Assembly (NCBI GenBank): GCA_963675135.1
Contig: OY776124.1
Coordinates: 5,687,001-5,751,000, forward strand
DNA length: 64,000 nt
Direction: 5' to 3'
Source of the DNA: Galeopsis tetrahit
Lineage: Eukaryota > Streptophyta > Magnoliopsida > Lamiales > Lamiaceae
The translations under genes were made by a program, and so were the position numbers. Below are positions 9,956-20,483 of this stretch, in pieces. Every line of letters starts with the position of its first letter. The first letter of the stretch is position 1. Below the pieces are notes generated by a model that searched no databases, was not told the DNA's origin, and saw only the letters and a program-made list of their open reading frames with translations.

Positions 9956-11295
9956 TGTGTGTCACTTACATAACCGTGCTCAGGCGGTTTTTCTTCGTTT
10001 TCATCCCAGTTCTCTACGTCTGCAGCTGCCATGTTCTTGTAGCGGGGAGAAGTTGAGTGTTCTACCGATACAACTGTTGGGGGGGATGTGGCCCAGGCAA
10101 GTTTTTCTTTCTCCATGCCCAGTTTCAGTGCTTCTTCAATCTGTTCATCTGTTACCTTCTGTTTGGGGTCATAAATTACTGATTTGCGGCGATTTGGTTG
10201 GCTGTCAATTGTTGTGGTGGCCGATGTGTCCATGTTAACTCTTGATTCCGCATTAGTGTTCCCCCATTGACTTTCAAAATGATTGTCGTCTAGGGCTTCG
10301 TACCGGTTGTTAGACCTGTTAGACCTTAGTGGAGACCTTTCTTTTGATGGTATGCGACGGTATTTTTTGCGTTTTACTTCTTGGAAATTTGTCTGGGTGT
10401 TTAACGGCACCTCCTCCTTTTTCGAGTTGTGGTCGTCCACAGATTTCCCAGTGTCGACTCTTGCCTCCTTTCTTGTGTTCCCCATGTCCTCCTTATTGCA
10501 ACTCTTCATATCATGACCTATCATTGAGCAATGGCAGTAGTATGGAGGTAAGTTCTCGAACCTGAAAAAGGCAAACGATCCCTGCCCTTGGTGATCAATC
10601 CATATGCGGTCCAGATGGTTGTTGGAGCAGTCTATTTCCACTAGGATTCGGATAAAGTGTCCCATAGACCCATCCAAACATCGCTCATCGATTTTAATTA
10701 GAGTTCCCAAAAGGTACTCAAAAGGTACTTCATATATACGGACCCAGACCTGCGCCAGTGAATTGTTGACCTTGTATGGATTGAAGTCTCGAACCCAATT
10801 TGAAAGCCTGAATAAACCTGGGTTTAGAGACCATGATGTTTTCTTTGAAATTCTCTTCCTGTCCTCTTCCGCTGCAAAGTGCATATTGAAATAGCCCAAT
10901 CCGAGCGGAATGAGTTTCCAACTTCCGACGGTATCCCATACCCTAGATAATTCGTGTTTGGGCGTTTGCAGATTCCAGGGTTTATCCTTTCGGGCATAAG
11001 TTATACGACCTATGAATGAGTGACGACATTGAAGAATGCATTTTATTATGTCCCTGTATTTGTTGCAGAATCCCAGATGTTGCATTGCCTCTAGTAGGAA
11101 ATTCCATCTCACAGTGTCAAATGCTTTGTGGATATCGATTTTCAGTGCCATGTTTCCGTGTACTCGTGTCCTGTCCAAGCAATTAATGCCTTCGGTCGCC
11201 AAGGCCATACAGTGATGGATACTTCTGTTCGGGATGAATCCGAATTGGAAAGGTGATAGGGTTTCCTCGAGTATGGGGCCTAGGCGTGTAGCCAT
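9952..11295 (-). CDS. LINE array: RT/ORF1 fusion ORF (junction of copies D and E)
   Basis: A 447-residue chimeric ORF. Residues 1-89 are the start of the RT part of copy D (MATRLGPILEE to IIKCILQ). From residue 90 it is ORF1 of copy E, starting at ORF1 residue 100 (CRHSFIGR). ORF1 is the nucleic-acid-binding chaperone: a DUF4283-like domain (LIPLGLGYFNMHF to SFAFFRFENLP), a zinc knuckle of unusual spacing (CHCSMIGHDMKSC), then a basic and acidic tail. The junction at about 11028-11031 sits on the 4-bp overlap shared by both parents. Whether it is translated is unknown; it is a by-product of the tandem duplication. Confidence 0.85.
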   Translation of the reverse strand: MATRLGPILEETLSPFQFGFIPNRSIHHCMALATEGINCLDRTRVHGNMALKIDIHKAFDTVRWNFLLEAMQHLGFCNKYRDIIKCILQCRHSFIGRITYARKDKPWNLQTPKHELSRVWDTVGSWKLIPLGLGYFNMHFAAEEDRKRISKKTSWSLNPGLFRLSNWVRDFNPYKVNNSLAQVWVRIYEVPFEYLLGTLIKIDERCLDGSMGHFIRILVEIDCSNNHLDRIWIDHQGQGSFAFFRFENLPPYYCHCSMIGHDMKSCNKEDMGNTRKEARVDTGKSVDDHNSKKEEVPLNTQTNFQEVKRKKYRRIPSKERSPLRSNRSNNRYEALDDNHFESQWGNTNAESRVNMDTSATTTIDSQPNRRKSVIYDPKQKVTDEQIEEALKLGMEKEKLAWATSPPTVVSVEHSTSPRYKNMAAADVENWDENEEKPPEHGYVSDTQ

Positions 11296-11301
11296 AATTT
11301 T

Positions 11302-12888
11302 TTATAATCCTTTGAACAAGAAGTTCCCCAAAACAATAGGTCGATATTCTTCGATTTTCGTCGTACCCGTGTGTTTTGGGATGAGCGTCACCAAGTTTGA
11401 ATTCAGTCCATGAGGGAGGAACGCAAATTTCACAAAGTATTGGGCAGCTCTAACAATGTCCGCCTCTATGATTGTCCATGTCGAATGATAAAAGGATCCT
11501 CCGTATCCGTCCGGCCCTTGTGCGCTGTCTGCTGCAAGGGCCATAAACGTCGTGCGAGTTTCGACAATGGTTGGCTCACAAATCAGTGATTGGTTTTGCG
11601 CATCATTTAGTTTTGTGGACACCAAGCTTGACAACATACCAAGGTTAATATCTTGTCTCCTGGGGGTAGCAGTGAACAGCTCTTGATAGTAATTCGTCAC
11701 ATGTTGCGCAATTATGGCTCTGTCCGTGCACATTTCTCCGTCAATACTCAGTGCATCCATGGGCCGTCGTGTCTTCCTCATCTGATGTAGTTTGTGGAAG
11801 TATTTCGTGTTGCGATCTCCATCACTTAGCCATACAGTTTTATTCTTTTGCGATAGCATATCATGTTGTTGTTGGAGACAAAAATTGAGTTCAACTTTTG
11901 CCTCTATCTCCTTGTTGGCAAGGGCATTATTGTATCCTTTTGCTGCAATTTGATGTTGCACTGTAAGTATTTTCCTCTTGGCTTCGTCGATGCGTACATA
12001 AAGGTTCTGAAAGGTGTGTTTGTTCCAGGTCCTAAGCTCTGACTTCAGACGTTTCAGTTTTAATTTGACCAGTGATATCGGGTCTGGGGCTTGGAGATAT
12101 TCTCCCCACGATCTGCTGATGAGTTGCATGCATCGGTCGTCCGTAAGCCACATACGGAGGAATTTGAATGCATGTCCAGTATTCATTCGTTCTGTAGAGC
12201 AGTTGAGTAGTATGGGGTGATGATCTGAGTTCGCCCGTGGCAGTGATGTTGCTACCAGGTTTGTCCATTTCTCAAGAAATCCTTCAGTTGCAAGAATTAT
12301 GTCCAGTTTCGAGGCTTTTAGAGTTCCCTCTTTAGTTCGTATTGCCCAAGTGAAGCATGGGCCCGACACTTCCACCTCCATTAACTCAGACTCAGCAATG
12401 AAGTCTCTAAACTCGCGGCAGGGCAAATTCGGTGGTGTCTTCATGCATTTACGTTCATGGGCTCCTAGTACTGAATTGAAATCCCCTATCAAGCAGAGGG
12501 GTGACAACTTTGTATTTAATACATATTGCCATAAGCTTCTACGTCCCACATGTTCCGAAGCTGCGTGGATAAATCCAAAGTGGTGCACTTGATTTTCAAT
12601 CCGAGTTTTTATGAGTATAATTTGATCCGTAAAGCCCACCACCGTCGAGATAGGCTGCCAGAAATGCTTACAAAAAACCCATAGGTTTGGCCGCTTATTA
12701 TCCCTCTGATTTTCCGCCAGAAAAACCAGATCCAAAGTATTCCAAAAACTATCCGCAATATTATCAATCAGAATTTTTGGCTCGGCTAGAACCAAAAAAT
12801 CCGGATTATTGGATTGGCAATGATTCTTCAATATTAATTTTGATTCATTATTGCCAATCCCTTGTATGTTCCAAAATAGCACTTTCAT
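11302..12888 (-). CDS. LINE copy D: ORF2 endonuclease ORF
   Basis: Same 528-residue APE-type endonuclease and linker as copy E, exactly 2,933 bp further right, with the same TAA before the RT part and the same ATGA overlap with the preceding ORF1. I noticed no nucleotide difference from copy E. Confidence 0.85.
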   Translation of the reverse strand: MKVLFWNIQGIGNNESKLILKNHCQSNNPDFLVLAEPKILIDNIADSFWNTLDLVFLAENQRDNKRPNLWVFCKHFWQPISTVVGFTDQIILIKTRIENQVHHFGFIHAASEHVGRRSLWQYVLNTKLSPLCLIGDFNSVLGAHERKCMKTPPNLPCREFRDFIAESELMEVEVSGPCFTWAIRTKEGTLKASKLDIILATEGFLEKWTNLVATSLPRANSDHHPILLNCSTERMNTGHAFKFLRMWLTDDRCMQLISRSWGEYLQAPDPISLVKLKLKRLKSELRTWNKHTFQNLYVRIDEAKRKILTVQHQIAAKGYNNALANKEIEAKVELNFCLQQQHDMLSQKNKTVWLSDGDRNTKYFHKLHQMRKTRRPMDALSIDGEMCTDRAIIAQHVTNYYQELFTATPRRQDINLGMLSSLVSTKLNDAQNQSLICEPTIVETRTTFMALAADSAQGPDGYGGSFYHSTWTIIEADIVRAAQYFVKFAFLPHGLNSNLVTLIPKHTGTTKIEEYRPIVLGNFLFKGL

Positions 12889-14228
12889 TGTGTGTCACTT
12901 ACATAACCGTGCTCAGGCGGTTTTTCTTCGTTTTCATCCCAGTTCTCTACGTCTGCAGCTGCCATGTTCTTGTAGCGGGGAGAAGTTGAGTGTTCTACCG
13001 ATACAACTGTTGGGGGGGATGTGGCCCAGGCAAGTTTTTCTTTCTCCATGCCCAGTTTCAGTGCTTCTTCAATCTGTTCATCTGTTACCTTCTGTTTGGG
13101 GTCATAAATTACTGATTTGCGGCGATTTGGTTGGCTGTCAATTGTTGTGGTGGCCGATGTGTCCATGTTAACTCTTGATTCCGCATTAGTGTTCCCCCAT
13201 TGACTTTCAAAATGATTGTCGTCTAGGGCTTCGTACCGGTTGTTAGACCTGTTAGACCTTAGTGGAGACCTTTCTTTTGATGGTATGCGACGGTATTTTT
13301 TGCGTTTTACTTCTTGGAAATTTGTCTGGGTGTTTAACGGCACCTCCTCCTTTTTCGAGTTGTGGTCGTCCACAGATTTCCCAGTGTCGACTCTTGCCTC
13401 CTTTCTTGTGTTCCCCATGTCCTCCTTATTGCAACTCTTCATATCATGACCTATCATTGAGCAATGGCAGTAGTATGGAGGTAAGTTCTCGAACCTGAAA
13501 AAGGCAAACGATCCCTGCCCTTGGTGATCAATCCATATGCGGTCCAGATGGTTGTTGGAGCAGTCTATTTCCACTAGGATTCGGATAAAGTGTCCCATAG
13601 ACCCATCCAAACATCGCTCATCGATTTTAATTAGAGTTCCCAAAAGGTACTCAAAAGGTACTTCATATATACGGACCCAGACCTGCGCCAGTGAATTGTT
13701 GACCTTGTATGGATTGAAGTCTCGAACCCAATTTGAAAGCCTGAATAAACCTGGGTTTAGAGACCATGATGTTTTCTTTGAAATTCTCTTCCTGTCCTCT
13801 TCCGCTGCAAAGTGCATATTGAAATAGCCCAATCCGAGCGGAATGAGTTTCCAACTTCCGACGGTATCCCATACCCTAGATAATTCGTGTTTGGGCGTTT
13901 GCAGATTCCAGGGTTTATCCTTTCGGGCATAAGTTATACGACCTATGAATGAGTGACGACATTGAAGAATGCATTTTATTATGTCCCTGTATTTGTTGCA
14001 GAATCCCAGATGTTGCATTGCCTCTAGTAGGAAATTCCATCTCACAGTGTCAAATGCTTTGTGGATATCGATTTTCAGTGCCATGTTTCCGTGTACTCGT
14101 GTCCTGTCCAAGCAATTAATGCCTTCGGTCGCCAAGGCCATACAGTGATGGATACTTCTGTTCGGGATGAATCCGAATTGGAAAGGTGATAGGGTTTCCT
14201 CGAGTATGGGGCCTAGGCGTGTAGCCAT
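12885..14228 (-). CDS. LINE array: RT/ORF1 fusion ORF (junction of copies C and D)
   Basis: Second 447-residue fusion, identical to 9952-11295 as far as I can read: 89 RT residues of copy C joined in frame to ORF1 residue 100 of copy D, with the junction at about 13961-13964. Copies D and E share Asn in the DCSNNHL segment, where copies A, B and C have Ser. Confidence 0.85.
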   Translation of the reverse strand: MATRLGPILEETLSPFQFGFIPNRSIHHCMALATEGINCLDRTRVHGNMALKIDIHKAFDTVRWNFLLEAMQHLGFCNKYRDIIKCILQCRHSFIGRITYARKDKPWNLQTPKHELSRVWDTVGSWKLIPLGLGYFNMHFAAEEDRKRISKKTSWSLNPGLFRLSNWVRDFNPYKVNNSLAQVWVRIYEVPFEYLLGTLIKIDERCLDGSMGHFIRILVEIDCSNNHLDRIWIDHQGQGSFAFFRFENLPPYYCHCSMIGHDMKSCNKEDMGNTRKEARVDTGKSVDDHNSKKEEVPLNTQTNFQEVKRKKYRRIPSKERSPLRSNRSNNRYEALDDNHFESQWGNTNAESRVNMDTSATTTIDSQPNRRKSVIYDPKQKVTDEQIEEALKLGMEKEKLAWATSPPTVVSVEHSTSPRYKNMAAADVENWDENEEKPPEHGYVSDTQ

Positions 14229-14234
14229 AATTTT

Positions 14235-15821
14235 TTATAATCCTTTGAACAAGAAGTTCCCCAAAACAATAGGTCGATATTCTTCGATTTTCGTCGTACC
14301 CGTGTGTTTTGGGATGAGCGTCACCAAGTTTGAATTCAGTCCATGAGGGAGGAACGCAAATTTCACAAAGTATTGGGCAGCTCTAACAATGTCCGCCTCT
14401 ATGATTGTCCATGTCGAATGATAAAAGGATCCTCCGTATCCGTCCGGCCCTTGTGCGCTGTCTGCTGCAAGGGCCATAAACGTCGTGCGAGTTTCGACAA
14501 TGGTTGGCTCACAAATCAGTGATTGGTTTTGCGCATCATTTAGTTTTGTGGACACCAAGCTTGACAACATACCAAGGTTAATATCTTGTCTCCTGGGGGT
14601 AGCAGTGAACAGCTCTTGATAGTAATTCGTCACATGTTGCGCAATTATGGCTCTGTCCGTGCACATTTCTCCGTCAATACTCAGTGCATCCATGGGCCGT
14701 CGTGTCTTCCTCATCTGATGTAGTTTGTGGAAGTATTTCGTGTTGCGATCTCCATCACTTAGCCATACAGTTTTATTCTTTTGCGATAGCATATCATGTT
14801 GTTGTTGGAGACAAAAATTGAGTTCAACTTTTGCCTCTATCTCCTTGTTGGCAAGGGCATTATTGTATCCTTTTGCTGCAATTTGATGTTGCACTGTAAG
14901 TATTTTCCTCTTGGCTTCGTCGATGCGTACATAAAGGTTCTGAAAGGTGTGTTTGTTCCAGGTCCTAAGCTCTGACTTCAGACGTTTCAGTTTTAATTTG
15001 ACCAGTGATATCGGGTCTGGGGCTTGGAGATATTCTCCCCACGATCTGCTGATGAGTTGCATGCATCGGTCGTCCGTAAGCCACATACGGAGGAATTTGA
15101 ATGCATGTCCAGTATTCATTCGTTCTGTAGAGCAGTTGAGTAGTATGGGGTGATGATCTGAGTTCGCCCGTGGCAGTGATGTTGCTACCAGGTTTGTCCA
15201 TTTCTCAAGAAATCCTTCAGTTGCAAGAATTATGTCCAGTTTCGAGGCTTTTAGAGTTCCCTCTTTAGTTCGTATTGCCCAAGTGAAGCATGGGCCCGAC
15301 ACTTCCACCTCCATTAACTCAGACTCAGCAATGAAGTCTCTAAACTCGCGGCAGGGCAAATTCGGTGGTGTCTTCATGCATTTACGTTCATGGGCTCCTA
15401 GTACTGAATTGAAATCCCCTATCAAGCAGAGGGGTGACAACTTTGTATTTAATACATATTGCCATAAGCTTCTACGTCCCACATGTTCCGAAGCTGCGTG
15501 GATAAATCCAAAGTGGTGCACTTGATTTTCAATCCGAGTTTTTATGAGTATAATTTGATCCGTAAAGCCCACCACCGTCGAGATAGGCTGCCAGAAATGC
15601 TTACAAAAAACCCATAGGTTTGGCCGCTTATTATCCCTCTGATTTTCCGCCAGAAAAACCAGATCCAAAGTATTCCAAAAACTATCCGCAATATTATCAA
15701 TCAGAATTTTTGGCTCGGCTAGAACCAAAAAATCCGGATTATTGGATTGGCAATGATTCTTCAATATTAATTTTGATTCATTATTGCCAATCCCTTGTAT
15801 GTTCCAAAATAGCACTTTCAT
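14235..15821 (-). CDS. LINE copy C: ORF2 endonuclease ORF
   Basis: Third full-length 528-residue endonuclease/linker ORF, with the catalytic motifs, terminal TAA and ATGA overlap seen in copies D and E. The RT part downstream (14228 to about 13961) is cut after 89 residues by the tandem junction. Confidence 0.85.
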   Translation of the reverse strand: MKVLFWNIQGIGNNESKLILKNHCQSNNPDFLVLAEPKILIDNIADSFWNTLDLVFLAENQRDNKRPNLWVFCKHFWQPISTVVGFTDQIILIKTRIENQVHHFGFIHAASEHVGRRSLWQYVLNTKLSPLCLIGDFNSVLGAHERKCMKTPPNLPCREFRDFIAESELMEVEVSGPCFTWAIRTKEGTLKASKLDIILATEGFLEKWTNLVATSLPRANSDHHPILLNCSTERMNTGHAFKFLRMWLTDDRCMQLISRSWGEYLQAPDPISLVKLKLKRLKSELRTWNKHTFQNLYVRIDEAKRKILTVQHQIAAKGYNNALANKEIEAKVELNFCLQQQHDMLSQKNKTVWLSDGDRNTKYFHKLHQMRKTRRPMDALSIDGEMCTDRAIIAQHVTNYYQELFTATPRRQDINLGMLSSLVSTKLNDAQNQSLICEPTIVETRTTFMALAADSAQGPDGYGGSFYHSTWTIIEADIVRAAQYFVKFAFLPHGLNSNLVTLIPKHTGTTKIEEYRPIVLGNFLFKGL

Positions 15822-16884
15822 TGTGTGTCACTTACATAACCGTGCTCAGGCGGTTTTTCTTCGTTTTCATCCCAGTTCTCTACGTCTGCAGCTGCCATGT
15901 TCTTGTAGCGGGGAGAAGTTGAGTGTTCTACCGATACAACTGTTGGGGGGGATGTGGCCCAGGCAAGTTTTTCTTTCTCCATGCCCAGTTTCAGTGCTTC
16001 TTCAATCTGTTCATCTGTTACCTTCTGTTTGGGGTCATAAATTACTGATTTGCGGCGATTTGGTTGGCTGTCAATTGTTGTGGTGGCCGATGTGTCCATG
16101 TTAACTCTTGATTCCGCATTAGTGTTCCCCCATTGACTTTCAAAATGATTGTCGTCTAGGGCTTCGTACCGGTTGTTAGACCTGTTAGACCTTAGTGGAG
16201 ACCTTTCTTTTGATGGTATGCGACGGTATTTTTTGCGTTTTACTTCTTGGAAATTTGTCTGGGTGTTTAACGGCACCTCCTCCTTTTTCGAGTTGTGGTC
16301 GTCCACAGATTTCCCAGTGTCGACTCTTGCCTCCTTTCTTGTGTTCCCCATGTCCTCCTTATTGCAACTCTTCATATCATGACCTATCATTGAGCAATGG
16401 CAGTAGTATGGAGGTAAGTTCTCGAACCTGAAAAAGGCAAACGATCCCTGCCCTTGGTGATCAATCCATATGCGGTCCAGATGGTTGCTGGAGCAGTCTA
16501 TTTCCACTAGGATTCGGATAAAGTGTCCCATAGACCCATCCAAACATCGCTCATCGATTTTAATTAGAGTTCCCAAATGGTACTCAAAAGGTACTTCATA
16601 TATACGGACCCAGACCTGCGCCAGTGAATTGTTGACCTTGTATGGATTGAAGTCTCGAACCCAATTTGAAAGCCTGAATAAACCTGGGTTTAGAGACCAT
16701 GATGTTTTCTTTGAAATTCTCTTCCTGTCCTCTTCCGCTGCAAAGTGCATATTGAAATAGCCCAATCCGAGCGGAATGAGTTTCCAACTTCCGACGGTAT
16801 CCCATACCCTAGATAATTCGTGTTTGGGCGTTTGCAGATTCCAGGGTTTATCCTTTCGGGCATAAGTTATACGACCTATGAATG
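15818..16884 (-). pseudogene. LINE copy C: ORF1, 5'-truncated
   Basis: ORF1 from about residue 101 (HSFIG) to the end. The first in-frame ATG gives a 315-residue ORF at 15818-16765. Upstream homology stops at 16884-16888, within about 10 bp of the point where the other copies are joined to RT sequence, and gives way to unrelated DNA. Private difference: His in EYHLG where the others have Leu (16574 region). It shares Ser in DCSSNHL with copies A and B. Confidence 0.8.
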
Positions 16885-18282
16885 TGTGCCTATGTTTTTT
16901 TGTATTTGGAGAAGGTTCCCCAAATCAAGAAGAGAGAAACAGCACAAACGTAGAATGATGGATAGACAAACAAAGAAGAGAATAGACAATCATTAGCGGG
17001 AGAAAGAATAAGAGTTGCTGTCAAAAAACCCTAGACTGAAAATTGAATAGGAAGAGTTGATATTTCTCTTTTTATTTTTTGAACAGGAAAATGAAAAGTC
17101 TTATTTGTGGGTCCCACAAAAAATAGGCGGGAACTTGTTAAGGGATGGCTATTGTGTTATTATATATATATAGATTTTTCTTAAATATAGTAATATTATA
17201 CATACTATTTTATCTTCTTCACTTTTTTTTCAACATTTGATCAGATTTTCTTTGTTGAAATCTTGCCTTCTTCCATTTTTTTTTAGATGACCTTTCTCCG
17301 AATTCTTTTTTTAAATCCTTATAACTTTTTAAGAATAAAACTAGGAGACAAATTCACAAGAGTTCACAAAACTTCTTACTTTATCAAGTTCAGGCATTTA
17401 GTTTTCAAATCCTCAATTTTAGTCAAATTCAATTAATAGAACACATGTGTTTCAGGTGACAAAAAAAAAAACGACGTTTTAACACATCTTTCATCACATA
17501 ATTTTTAGATAGAAATAAGAGTGAAAAAATCATAATGGAACGAGTCAATACATGGAAAAAAAAAACTCATAGCTATCTCTCAAATCAATGAAAATGTGAA
17601 AAACTCTAATCGCATTACATAGAGTATTATAATTGGAACAATGGAGTATATCATACCTTTGCATGTAAATTTTGTGCCTTCAAATTACTCTTAAAACTCT
17701 TAAATGTGTAAAAGAAAAAATGTACTACGTCCAATTTCATTATTCTCACTTTCCTTTTTTTTTTTTTTGTTATTCAATTTTATTATACTTATACCTTTTT
17801 GGATACAATACTATTGATACTACACTACTTTATCTTCAACCTCCTACCATCACTTATTTACCCATTTGACTATTTGTCATTCACTTTATTCATAAACAAT
17901 AATTTTTTTACAAATGGACCCCACAATACCTCATCATACCCTCAACTTATCTATTTTATAAATAAACTAATCAATATTTATTAAAATTTGTGCACGAAGA
18001 AGTTGACAATTTAAAATTGAACGGAGGGAGTATTTAAGAACTAACGAATGACTAATGAGAAACTACGAATTGAGGAAGAAGAACCCAATTTCTTGTATTT
18101 ATTTCTCCTCCAAATGAGCGGACGTAGAGTATGATTGAGGACGTGAGACGTTACTTTTAATATGTTAGTCATCCATGAGTAACTATTGACTATAAAATTA
18201 AATTATATGGCAAAATTCGATGTAATTGGATTAAAATTGAGATTTAAAAGCTAAAGTGGAGACTTAATTGACCAAAATTGAG
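16885..18282. other. Non-LINE spacer inside the LINE array
   Basis: 1.4 kb of AT-rich DNA between copies C and B with no convincing gene. It contains a Stowaway-like MITE (17725-18030). The two LINE boundaries differ in type: ORF1 of copy C starts at 16884 and the RT of copy B ends at 18283. The spacer could be original flanking DNA or an insertion; no duplication of its edges was seen. Confidence 0.6.
17725..18030. mobile_element. Stowaway-like MITE
   Basis: TA flanks both ends (17723-17724 and 18031-18032). The complement of the right end begins CTCCCTCCGTTCAATTT; the left end is a shortened CTACGTCCAATTT. TA duplication plus CTCCCTCCGT termini are the hallmark of Tc1/mariner-derived Stowaway elements. 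No coding capacity. Confidence 0.7.
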
Positions 18283-18890
18283 ACTCCAAAAAATGCATTG
18301 GATTTGTGCGGATTGAATATTTGGCCTGACAATACCCCATAGATAGATAACGCATCGCTTATCGCTTTTGTTGAGTTCCTGTTTGCCCGACTGAAAATAA
18401 GGATATCATCTGCGTAGAGTAAGTAGGTTGGGCCCGTCAATCCTCTTTTAGTGTAAGCTGGAGTCAAACTATTAACCTTCGTCATTCTATTCAGGATGAG
18501 CGCCAGAATTTCCTCCGCGACGCAAAATAGTAGAGGAGATAATGGGTCGCCTTGTCTGACTCCTTGCGAGCATGGGAAGTAGCCGTGAGGGCTGCCTGAT
18601 ATGATGACCGATAGCCTCGCCGATTGAAGAATGCATTTTATTATGTCCCTGTATTTGTTGCAGAATCCCAGATGTTGCATTGCCTCTAGTAGGAAATTCC
18701 ATCTCACAGTGTCAAATGCTTTGTGGATATCGATTTTCAGTGCCATGTTTCCGTGTACTCGTGTCCTGTCCAAGCAATTAATGCCTTCGGTCGCCAAGGC
18801 CATACAGTGATGGATACTTCTGTTCGGGATGAATCCGAATTGGAAAGGTGATAGGGTTTCCTCGAGTATGGGGCCTAGGCGTGTAGCCAT
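18264..18890 (-). pseudogene. LINE copy B: RT part, truncated after YADD
   Basis: Same start as copy E. It reads through motifs A, B and C (YADDILIFS) and then stops matching at 18283, after SNAFFGV; the last few residues are spacer-encoded. It is longer than the 89-residue RT pieces at the tandem junctions, so copy B ends at a different breakpoint from copies C and D. Confidence 0.85.
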
Positions 18891-18896
18891 AATTTT

Positions 18897-20483
18897 TTAT
18901 AATCCTTTGAACAAGAAGTTCCCCAAAACAATAGGTCGATATTCTTCGATTTTCGTCGTACCCGTGTGTTTTGGGATGAGCGTCACCAAGTTTGAATTCA
19001 GTCCATGAGGGAGGAACGCAAATTTCACAAAGTATTGGGCAGCTCTAACAATGTCCGCCTCTATGATTGTCCATGTCGAATGATAAAAGGATCCTCCGTA
19101 TCCGTCCGGCCCTTGTGCGCTGTCTGCTGCAAGGGCCATAAACGTCGTGCGAGTTTCGACAATGGTTGGCTCACAAATCAGTGATTGGTTTTGCGCATCA
19201 TTTAGTTTTGTGGACACCAAGCTTGACAACATACCAAGGTTAATATCTTGTCTCCTGGGGGTAGCAGTGAACAGCTCTTGATAGTAATTCGTCACATGTT
19301 GCGCAATTATGGCTCTGTCCGTGCACATTTCTCCGTCAATACTCAGTGCATCCATGGGCCGTCGTGTCTTCCTCATCTGATGTAGTTTGTGGAAGTATTT
19401 CGTGTTGCGATCTCCATCACTTAGCCATACAGTTTTATTCTTTTGCGATAGCATATCATGTTGTTGTTGGAGACAAAAATTGAGTTCAACTTTTGCCTCT
19501 ATCTCCTTGTTGGCAAGGGCATTATTGTATCCTTTTGCTGCAATTTGATGTTGCACTGTAAGTATTTTCCTCTTGGCTTCGTCGATGCGTACATAAAGGT
19601 TCTGAAAGGTGTGTTTGTTCCAGGTCCTAAGCTCTGACTTCAGACGTTTCAGTTTTAATTTGACCAGTGATATCGGGTCTGGGGCTTGGAGATATTCTCC
19701 CCACGATCTGCTGATGAGTTGCATGCATCGGTCGTCCGTAAGCCACATACGGAGGAATTTGAATGCATGTCCAGTATTCATTCGTTCTGTAGAGCAGTTG
19801 AGTAGTATGGGGTGATGATCTGAGTTCGCCCGTGGCAGTGATGTTGCTACCAGGTTTGTCCATTTCTCAAGAAATCCTTCAGTTGCAAGAATTATGTCCA
19901 GTTTCGAGGCTTTTAGAGTTCCCTCTTTAGTTCGTATTGCCCAAGTGAAGCATGGGCCCGACACTTCCACCTCCATTAACTCAGACTCAGCAATGAAGTC
20001 TCTAAACTCGCGGCAGGGCAAATTCGGTGGTGTCTTCATGCATTTACGTTCATGGGCTCCTAGTACTGAATTGAAATCCCCTATCAAGCAGAGGGGTGAC
20101 AACTTTGTATTTAATACATATTGCCATAAGCTTCTACGTCCCACATGTTCCGAAGCTGCGTGGATAAATCCAAAGTGGTGCACTTGATTTTCAATCCGAG
20201 TTTTTATGAGTATAATTTGATCCGTGAAGCCCACCACCGTCGAGATAGGCTGCCAGAAATGCTTACAAAAAACCCATAGGTTTGGCCGCTTATTATCCCT
20301 CTGATTTTCCGCCAGAAAAACCAGATCCAAAGTATTCCAAAAACTATCCGCAATATTATCAATCAGAATTTTTGGCTCGGCTAGAACCAAAAAATCCGGA
20401 TTATTGGATTGGCAATGATTCTTCAATATTAATTTTGATTCATTATTGCCAATCCCTTGTATGTTCCAAAATAGCACTTTCAT
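18897..20483 (-). CDS. LINE copy B: ORF2 endonuclease ORF
   Basis: 528-residue endonuclease/linker ORF as in the other copies, with the terminal TAA in the same place. It carries GTGAAGC at about 20224, where copies C-E have GTAAAGC; this variant is shared with copy A. Confidence 0.85.
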   Translation of the reverse strand: MKVLFWNIQGIGNNESKLILKNHCQSNNPDFLVLAEPKILIDNIADSFWNTLDLVFLAENQRDNKRPNLWVFCKHFWQPISTVVGFTDQIILIKTRIENQVHHFGFIHAASEHVGRRSLWQYVLNTKLSPLCLIGDFNSVLGAHERKCMKTPPNLPCREFRDFIAESELMEVEVSGPCFTWAIRTKEGTLKASKLDIILATEGFLEKWTNLVATSLPRANSDHHPILLNCSTERMNTGHAFKFLRMWLTDDRCMQLISRSWGEYLQAPDPISLVKLKLKRLKSELRTWNKHTFQNLYVRIDEAKRKILTVQHQIAAKGYNNALANKEIEAKVELNFCLQQQHDMLSQKNKTVWLSDGDRNTKYFHKLHQMRKTRRPMDALSIDGEMCTDRAIIAQHVTNYYQELFTATPRRQDINLGMLSSLVSTKLNDAQNQSLICEPTIVETRTTFMALAADSAQGPDGYGGSFYHSTWTIIEADIVRAAQYFVKFAFLPHGLNSNLVTLIPKHTGTTKIEEYRPIVLGNFLFKGL